Below are positions 7,180-10,884 of a stretch of DNA of 10,884 nt, in pieces; positions within the stretch are counted from its first letter, which is position 1, and the number at the start of each line of letters is the position of its first letter. Under the pieces are notes generated by a model. It worked only from the letters and a program-made list of their open reading frames with translations. It made no database searches and was not told where the DNA came from. The stretch spans positions 1-10,884 of the forward strand of contig JAJZZW010000056.1 of assembly GCA_021797385.1 (NCBI GenBank). The letters are read 5' to 3'. Both the position numbers and the translations under genes were made by a program. Source of the DNA: Thermoplasmata archaeon. Its GTDB lineage: Archaea > Thermoplasmatota > Thermoplasmata > Thermoplasmatales > Thermoplasmataceae.

Positions 7180-7288
7180 AATGCCCGGTATTTCTTGATT
7201 TATTATCACCAATGGAAATAGTTATCTCATAATCTATAGTTAATCGGGGCAAATGGGTGTTTTGATGTAGATATCAAGAATATTATAT

Positions 7289-7293
7289 AAAAA
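7289..7293 (-). terminator. Oligo-T terminator candidate for the phosphatase gene
   Basis: Five T residues on the minus strand begin 1 nt after the TGA stop at 7295-7297, a typical archaeal T-run terminator position. Confidence 0.4.
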
Positions 7294-7294
7294 T

Positions 7295-7894
7295 TCATGA
7301 AAAGATAGACCTGATTTTATCATCCAGGTTTATTGCGCCGAGACACAGAACTCTCAGAGGCTCCTTTGCAATGACTGTCATGGACGCATTTTTTAGAGCC
7401 ATGCCGAAACTGTCAGCCTCTGAAAAGCCCAGGTAATATGAAGCTATGGCACGTATGGGGTCTGAATGTGATACAAATATGTATTTTCCATGATTGTCGT
7501 CAATGCAACCCTTTACCCGCTTCCATAAATGTTCCCATGGCTCCATTCCCAGATCGTCCCTTAGAGCTCCCGTGATGTGGGAATTTGGATATAGTTTTTC
7601 CTGAAATTCAGTAATACTGTGGCCATTTGCCTTTCCCAGATCTATTTCCCTGAGGCGATCATCTACCTTAATATCCAATCCAGTATAATTTGATATTATT
7701 GTAGCAGTATCATATGCCCTTTTTATCGGGCTGCTTACGATACCGTCAAATTTCATTCCCTGCAGCTGCATGGCAGTTCTTTCAGCCTGCATTTTACCTG
7801 TTTCTGTAAGGGAATTGTTTTCATTATCATCTGATAAAAGTTTTGCAACATTTATATCACTTTCCCCATGTCTTATGAATATATAGGCCCTCAT
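7295..7894 (-). CDS. Histidine phosphatase superfamily protein (cofactor-dependent phosphoglycerate mutase-like)
   Basis: Cytosolic enzyme that uses a phosphohistidine intermediate. The 199-aa protein starting at ATG 7894 has the RHGE motif at 8-11 (nucleophile H9), R59 in SSPIKRAYDTA, the acid residue E83 in LREIDLG, and the second catalytic histidine H143 in FVSHSDP. I chose 7894 rather than the in-frame ATG at 7915 for two reasons. The catalytic strand then starts at residue 2, as is usual in the family. The TATA-like box (7918-7930) also lies 24-36 bp before 7894, whereas for 7915 it would be too close. Possible roles are a 2,3-bisphosphoglycerate-dependent phosphoglycerate mutase, as characterised in Thermoplasma acidophilum, an alpha-ribazole phosphatase, or a general sugar-phosphate phosphatase. 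The motifs do not discriminate between these. The gene stands alone between convergent and divergent neighbours, so context gives no help. Confidence 0.92.
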   Translation of the reverse strand: MRAYIFIRHGESDINVAKLLSDDNENNSLTETGKMQAERTAMQLQGMKFDGIVSSPIKRAYDTATIISNYTGLDIKVDDRLREIDLGKANGHSITEFQEKLYPNSHITGALRDDLGMEPWEHLWKRVKGCIDDNHGKYIFVSHSDPIRAIASYYLGFSEADSFGMALKNASMTVIAKEPLRVLCLGAINLDDKIRSIFS

Positions 7895-7917
7895 GAATAG
7901 TGATAAAACTACCATTA

Positions 7918-7930
7918 ATAAATATATATT
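7918..7930 (-). promoter_or_regulatory. TATA-like box for the histidine phosphatase gene
   Basis: AATATATATTTAT on the minus strand lies 24-36 bp before ATG 7894. It decides the start: the upstream in-frame ATG at 7915 is only 3 bp from this box. Confidence 0.5.
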
Positions 7931-7966
7931 ATAAACATATTTGCCGGATTTGCTTCCAGTAGAGTA

Positions 7967-7977
7967 AAGTATAGATA
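7967..7977 (+). promoter_or_regulatory. TATA-like box for the small hypothetical gene
   Basis: AAGTATAGATA lies 22-32 bp before ATG 7999, in the divergent gap shared with the phosphatase gene. It is a weaker match than most boxes in this window. Confidence 0.35.
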
Positions 7978-7998
7978 CATAAAACTTATCTCTATATT

Positions 7999-8388
7999 AT
8001 GGAAATTTTCAAAAAGGAAAGAATTATTACAACAACAAAAAGTATCTCCGATCTGGTTAACGCATTTTCAACTTATCTCACTGATAATAAATGGAAGGTT
8101 CAGAGCAATGTAGAATCCGACAAGGCAATATTACAGGCTCAAAAATTCGGTATTTTAAGAGGTCTTGTTGCTGCTGACCGTGCCCTTACCTTTGTATTTA
8201 CCTCAGATTCCGGGCAGATTAAAGTTGAGGTCGGCGTAGGAAGACTCCTGGGCGATATTGCAGTTACAGCAATAGAGGTTATCCTGATTTCCGAGATATT
8301 TATTGTTGTGGATATTCCGGAGATTGCATGGTCCGACCATGTAGAAAAGGAACTTCTGGATGAGTTGCAAAATCTTGCCAATCAATAA
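7999..8388 (+). CDS. Small protein of unknown function (129 aa)
   Basis: I do not recognise a named family with certainty. The sequence reads as an alpha/beta domain: an N-terminal strand with basic and threonine residues (about 5-13), a helix (15-30), and several strands including KAILQAQKF (42-50), ALTFVFTS (62-69) and QIKVEVGVGRLL (73-84). A long hydrophobic stretch (about 85-108) could be a buried or membrane-associated helix, and an acidic amphipathic helix (113-127) ends the protein. It generally resembles small prokaryotic proteins in which RALTF-type strands and a G-x-G-x-(W/L)-L-x-D turn precede a hydrophobic helix. There are no cysteines, no signal peptide and no catalytic motif. 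The start is supported by a leaderless-type promoter and the absence of an SD. It is probably a monocistron, with T-runs following at 8441 and 8457. Confidence 0.82.
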   Translation: MEIFKKERIITTTKSISDLVNAFSTYLTDNKWKVQSNVESDKAILQAQKFGILRGLVAADRALTFVFTSDSGQIKVEVGVGRLLGDIAVTAIEVILISEIFIVVDIPEIAWSDHVEKELLDELQNLANQ

Positions 8389-8396
8389 CAACTTGG

Positions 8397-8418
8397 TTCG
8401 CTCAGTATACTAAGTGAA
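8397..8418. repeat. 22-bp near-palindrome upstream of the second MFS gene
   Basis: The two 11-bp arms TTCGCTCAGTA and TACTAAGTGAA are inverted copies with two mismatched positions, one of which becomes a G-U pair if transcribed. There is no spacer between arms, which suits a dimeric protein operator better than a hairpin. A direct copy of TCAGTATA recurs at 8426-8433, 24 bp further. It lies between the small hypothetical gene and the MFS promoter, about 70 bp before the TATA box. It could be an activator site or part of the 3' end of the preceding transcript. Confidence 0.35.
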
Positions 8419-8440
8419 TGACAATTCAGTATAAATTAGA

Positions 8441-8461
8441 TTTTTAATACAATACCTTTTT
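8441..8461 (+). terminator. Paired oligo-T terminator candidates for the small hypothetical gene
   Basis: Two T5 runs on the plus strand (8441-8445 and 8457-8461), 53-73 bp after the stop codon and ahead of the next TATA box. They fit an archaeal T-run terminator. Confidence 0.35.
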
Positions 8462-8489
8462 ACTCTTCAATTCACACGAATATAGAATT

Positions 8490-8503
8490 TAATATATAAT
8501 TAA
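8490..8503 (+). promoter_or_regulatory. TATA-like box for the second MFS gene
   Basis: TAATATATAATTAA lies 21-34 bp before ATG 8524, one of the best matches in the window. A partial SD-like GGAG sits directly before the ATG but is too close to work as an SD. Confidence 0.6.
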
Positions 8504-8523
8504 AAATCATCCATTACGGAGAT

Positions 8524-9711
8524 ATGGACAAAAAGGAATTATCTACATTCCCGGTTTACGGCGCGAGGCTTATTTATGGCATAAACTGGTTTGCTATTGC
8601 TCCGGGCTTTATCCTTATAGAAAGCCAGCTCCGTTTATCCGAGTTGCAGATCGGATTTGTTGCAACAAGTTTCTTTGTGGGACTCATGCCATTCCAGTTT
8701 ATCGGCGGGATTCTTGCATCCAGAATTTCCCCAAAGTACATAGCTATTTCAGGCCTATTCATTATAGGGATGTTCTCCATACTAACAGGCATTTCAGAAA
8801 CATTTTTCGAACTTTTTGCATCGCGGATGTCAGTGGGCATAGGAAGTGCCCTGTTTTCCTCACCGGCACTTGCATTTTTATCTGAAAATAGTGATGGTAA
8901 TACAATATCTAGAAGAACTGGAATGTACAACGCATTATTCGGAATAGGATCAGGGATAGGCATTACGGGATGGATATACCTTGATTCAGTTACAGGCTGG
9001 AGAAATTCCATGTTTATTTCTGGAATTCTTGCTCTTGCCGTAATTCCATTCATGTCCATGATCTCGGAAAAGCTACATAAAGAGTATAATTATGGCGGAT
9101 TCTCGATCAATTATAAAAATATCATATGTAATAAATACAGATGGATGCTGGGGTTTTCAGCTGGAATCGGTGCACTGTCTGAAACGGTCATCGGGCAGAT
9201 GTTTGTATACTATTCAGAAAAAACACATATAATGAGCCCGCTGGATTCTGGGATAACCGTCTCGATGTATTTTATTATGGGATTATTTGGAGGGTATATA
9301 TATGGAAAATACTTCGGTTTATCCAAACATAAAACGTATATTTATGTATTTACTGCTATAATAACATCACTTCTTTTTATATCTATTCCATTTGCCGGTA
9401 ACGTGTACATTTTAACAGCAATTGTATGGATTATCGGTGCACTGACAGTTGCTGTGCTTACCATGCTTTATTATATGGTAATGTCAATTGACCATGATAA
9501 CAGGAACAGGTCATTTTCACTTGGGTTCAATAATTTTATGCAGAAAATTATAGCAGTTGTTTCACCGGCACTTTTTGTCTATATTGCATTGAATATAAAT
9601 TATTCATATTCATGGTATATACTGGGTATTTCCGGGCTTATTCTAGTGTTTTTATATCCAGGGATTTATGAATCGCATAATAGAAATGACATGACCGTAA
9701 CAGGATTTTAA
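8524..9711 (+). CDS. Major facilitator superfamily transporter
   Basis: A 395-aa protein with about 12 hydrophobic helices, the usual MFS size. The segment LSELQIGFVATSFFVGLMPFQFIGGILASRI, starting at residue 38, has the typical helix 1 loop, helix 2 and motif-A layout. The motif-A region, GGILASRISPKYI (61-73), lacks the conserved aspartate, so it is degenerate compared with the first MFS protein of the window. A central hydrophilic loop (about 180-205) joins the two halves. It is only distantly similar to the 5869-7098 transporter, so this is not a tandem duplication. The substrate is unknown. Transcription is likely its own, from the strong TATA box 21-34 bp upstream, possibly controlled through the palindrome further upstream. 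The tRNA gene faces it from the other strand, beginning 54 bp after its stop. Confidence 0.94.
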   Translation: MDKKELSTFPVYGARLIYGINWFAIAPGFILIESQLRLSELQIGFVATSFFVGLMPFQFIGGILASRISPKYIAISGLFIIGMFSILTGISETFFELFASRMSVGIGSALFSSPALAFLSENSDGNTISRRTGMYNALFGIGSGIGITGWIYLDSVTGWRNSMFISGILALAVIPFMSMISEKLHKEYNYGGFSINYKNIICNKYRWMLGFSAGIGALSETVIGQMFVYYSEKTHIMSPLDSGITVSMYFIMGLFGGYIYGKYFGLSKHKTYIYVFTAIITSLLFISIPFAGNVYILTAIVWIIGALTVAVLTMLYYMVMSIDHDNRNRSFSLGFNNFMQKIIAVVSPALFVYIALNINYSYSWYILGISGLILVFLYPGIYESHNRNDMTVTGF

Positions 9712-9760
9712 ATTTAGCTCTGGTATATTCAACAACATTGAAAGAGCATTTAAATCATTG

Positions 9761-9765
9761 AAAAA
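9761..9765 (-). terminator. Oligo-T terminator of the tRNA-Arg gene
   Basis: Five T residues on the minus strand directly follow the discriminator base of the tRNA, the usual archaeal tRNA terminator. Confidence 0.6.
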
Positions 9766-9840
9766 CGGGCCCGGTGGGATTTGGACCCACGATCACCGAC
9801 TTAGAAGGACGGTGCCTTATCCATACTAGGCCACGAGCCC
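9766..9840 (-). tRNA. tRNA-Arg (anticodon UCU)
   Basis: On the minus strand a complete 75-nt cloverleaf can be folded. The acceptor stem is GGGCTCG/CGGGCCC, with one T-G pair. The D-stem is GCCT/AGGC with A14, G15, G18, G19 and A21. The anticodon stem is CCGTC/GTCGG with loop CTTCTAA, anticodon TCT. The variable loop is 5 nt. The T-stem is GTGGG/CCCAC with loop TCCAAAT, and the discriminator is G. It reads AGA, a heavily used Arg codon here. There is no intron and no encoded CCA. Two oddities: a T-T mismatch at pair 30-40, and C in place of T at position 55. The promoter is a TATA box about 18-29 bp upstream. Confidence 0.95.
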
Positions 9841-9857
9841 GCTTCCAATATTTTAGG

Positions 9858-9869
9858 ATATAATATAAG
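9858..9869 (-). promoter_or_regulatory. TATA-like box for tRNA-Arg
   Basis: CTTATATTATAT on the minus strand lies 18-29 bp before the tRNA 5' end, so transcription would begin at or just before the mature end. Confidence 0.55.
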
Positions 9870-9898
9870 TATTTCTATGTCAATTCATGTGGTGCACA

Positions 9899-9909
9899 TT
9901 TTTATAGTT
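9899..9909 (+). promoter_or_regulatory. TATA-like box for the J-domain gene
   Basis: TTTTTATAGTT lies 21-31 bp before ATG 9930. It supports that ATG over the in-frame TTG at 9921 and indicates a leaderless mRNA. Confidence 0.5.
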
Positions 9910-9929
9910 TATTCATATCATTGGATACA

Positions 9930-10640
9930 ATGCCTGCACCGGAGGATATACCTTTTTCTGAATTCGGGAAACCAGAAAAAATCAAAAAAATTAACGGAGT
10001 GCTTTCCTTTGACAATGACCTTTCCGGGTTTCAGGGAAAGAAGGTTTATCAGTATGTATTCTTTTACTGGGTTTCTGATGATTCCATAATCAGCAGTGGC
10101 AAAAAAACCGTAAAAATCTCAGTAAATGGAAATCTTTTGCAGAGAAAGGTTCTGTACAGGCAGAATATATTTGACAGATTTGGGGACACTAAATGGTCTT
10201 TCAGGGTAGGAAATGCAGTAAACAGCGGGATAATATTATGTTATTACCATAACAGGGAAGGGAAAAAATCATTTGCACATATATTCATAGACCCGGCATT
10301 GAAGAGAAAAGCTGCAAAAGCCGTCCAGCAAACACTGGTAAGTTCAGCTGAAAAATACGGCATGGCCATAAGGGAGGAATATGTATTTTATGAGTATATA
10401 GACAGTGAGAATTATAAAGAGTCAGAACCTGGAATCGAGCAGACTGGCGATAAGGAACTCTTCAGTGTTCTTGAGATTGAACCGACTGATAACCCGGAAA
10501 TAATCAAAAACGCATACAGAAAAATGGCAAAGTTATATCACCCGGACCTTACAACTCCCGAAAATGAAGAAGAGTATTCAGAAAAAATGAAAAATATAAA
10601 TTATGCCTATGAAAAATTATATAAAAAATATTACAGATAG
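9930..10640 (+). CDS. Protein with unknown N-terminal domain and C-terminal J-domain (DnaJ-like)
   Basis: The start is ATG 9930 (236 aa), supported by the TATA box; a TTG at 9921 would add three residues. The C-terminal 60 residues (about 176-236) are a J-domain: LFSVLEIEPTDNPEIIKNAY, then KMAKLYHPDL with the HPD tripeptide at 204-206, and a closing helix KNINYAYEKLYKKYY. J-domains stimulate the ATPase of Hsp70 (DnaK). Unlike true DnaJ the J-domain is at the C-terminus, and there is no G/F linker, zinc finger or DnaJ C-terminal peptide-binding domain. Residues 1-160 are a soluble, aromatic-rich, probably beta-sheet domain that I do not recognise. It would be expected to select the client or location. 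An acidic linker (about 157-175) joins the two. It is cytosolic, with no signal peptide or membrane segment. It is divergent from tRNA-Arg and ends 1 bp from the stop of the next gene. Confidence 0.93.
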   Translation: MPAPEDIPFSEFGKPEKIKKINGVLSFDNDLSGFQGKKVYQYVFFYWVSDDSIISSGKKTVKISVNGNLLQRKVLYRQNIFDRFGDTKWSFRVGNAVNSGIILCYYHNREGKKSFAHIFIDPALKRKAAKAVQQTLVSSAEKYGMAIREEYVFYEYIDSENYKESEPGIEQTGDKELFSVLEIEPTDNPEIIKNAYRKMAKLYHPDLTTPENEEEYSEKMKNINYAYEKLYKKYYR

Positions 10641-10641
10641 A

Positions 10642-10884
10642 TTATTTAATCTCAAATTCATGGCCATTGAACGGTAGTATGAATTTGTATTCAGGCAATG
10701 ACTCCTGAAGTTTTTCCCTCTGGTCCCCGTGGCACAATACAACGGTTTCAGGGTCAACTCCCTTTATGAATTTTACAAGGTCGGAGTGGCCTGCATGGGC
10801 AGAAAGATCAAAGAAATCAATCTTCATTGCAGGTTTTATTGTTGCACCCGCTATCTGGATTGTTCCGTTTTCTATGAGACTCCT
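10642..10884 (-). CDS. Beta-CASP metallo-beta-lactamase ribonuclease, C-terminal 80 residues (partial)
   Basis: The frame is open to the right edge, so the 5' part is missing. The visible C-terminus reads as the end of an archaeal beta-CASP RNase related to CPSF73/RNase J-type mRNA-processing enzymes. A short strand region (residues about 7-18 of the fragment, GTIQIAGATIKP) leads into FDLSAHAGHSDLVKFI, which matches beta-CASP motif C around the SAHA histidine. PETVVLCHGD then carries the terminal metal-binding histidine of the beta-lactamase fold (HG). The protein ends with a short strand, ILPFNGHEFEIK, as is usual in this family. Such enzymes cut or trim RNA from the 5' end in the cytoplasm. 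Whether this is an aCPSF2, aRNase J or other subfamily cannot be decided from the fragment. An in-frame ATG at 10827 is internal and not the start. Confidence 0.85.
   Translation of the reverse strand, partial: RSLIENGTIQIAGATIKPAMKIDFFDLSAHAGHSDLVKFIKGVDPETVVLCHGDQREKLQESLPEYKFILPFNGHEFEIK

Noticed and set aside
7099..7294. C/D-box guide RNA or riboswitch in the longest intergenic gap
   Set aside because: No paired RTGATGA/CTGA boxes and no convincing long stem are visible on either strand; only T-runs, TATA-like stretches and the micro-ORF SD stand out.
7895..7915. Longer phosphatase start at ATG 7915
   Set aside because: It would add seven residues before the family's usual N-terminal strand, and the start codon lies only 3 bp from the best TATA box.
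5843..8413. Shared 8-mer TATACTAA upstream of both MFS genes (5843-5850 and 8406-8413)
   Set aside because: At this AT content about one chance match per window of this size is expected, and its position relative to the two start codons differs greatly.
8574..9059. 161-codon open frame on the minus strand inside the second MFS gene
   Set aside because: Antisense shadow of a clear transporter gene, rich in Pro, Ile and Ser, with no promoter, SD or recognisable domain.
5869..9711. Possible tandem duplication of the two MFS transporters
   Set aside because: The two proteins share only the general fold. Motif A is intact in one and degenerate in the other, and three unrelated elements lie between them.
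1..10884. CRISPR array, insertion sequence, prophage or att site
   Set aside because: No spaced direct repeats, transposase or integrase motifs, or duplicated tRNA 3' end next to tRNA-Arg were seen.

Overview
The window looks like a chromosomal segment of an acidophilic archaeon of the Thermoplasmatales, of the Ferroplasma/Acidiplasma/Cuniculiplasma type. This is an inference from several signs. The DNA is AT-rich with dense ATA, AGA and AGG codons. Almost every gene has a TATA-like box about 20-36 bp before its start codon and no Shine-Dalgarno sequence, which is the geometry of leaderless archaeal mRNAs. The tRNA has no encoded CCA and ends in a T-run. The gene set (stand-alone QueC, cysteine-type HemB, GtrA and GT-C membrane proteins, beta-CASP nuclease) is archaeal. 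No phage, insertion sequence or CRISPR array is visible, and no non-coding stretch exceeds 300 bp (the longest is 7099-7294).

Layout. (1) 2-2453, plus strand: a two-gene cell-surface glycosylation unit. It holds the 3' part of a protein ending in a GtrA-type four-helix membrane domain and, 1 nt later, a large GT-C-like polytopic protein whose exported C-terminal domain carries eight N-glycosylation sequons. (2) 2383-5068, minus strand: a tightly packed row of a D-2-hydroxyacid dehydrogenase, queC (preQ0 for archaeosine in tRNA) and hemB (porphobilinogen synthase), each with its own TATA box. The hemB 3' end overlaps the GT-C gene by 71 bp. (3) 5107-7098, plus strand: a DedA membrane protein and an MFS transporter. 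(4) 7295-7894, minus strand: a histidine phosphatase / phosphoglycerate-mutase family protein, facing the MFS gene across a 196-bp convergent gap. That gap holds a Shine-Dalgarno-led antisense micro-ORF candidate. (5) 7999-9711, plus strand: a small conserved-type protein of unknown function and a second MFS transporter, separated by 135 bp with a 22-bp near-palindrome. (6) 9766-9840, minus strand: tRNA-Arg(UCU), divergent from a protein with an unknown N-terminal domain and a C-terminal J-domain (9930-10640). That gene converges, with a 1-bp gap, on the 3' end of a beta-CASP metallo-beta-lactamase RNase that runs off the right edge.

Most of the region is housekeeping: tetrapyrrole and tRNA-modification enzymes, transport and glycan assembly. 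I do not see a clear new multi-gene system. The most unusual items are the J-domain protein with an unrecognised N-terminal module, the sequon-rich GT-C protein, the micro-ORF, the mutually interleaved promoters at 5069-5106, and the non-canonical T-loop and anticodon stem of the tRNA.
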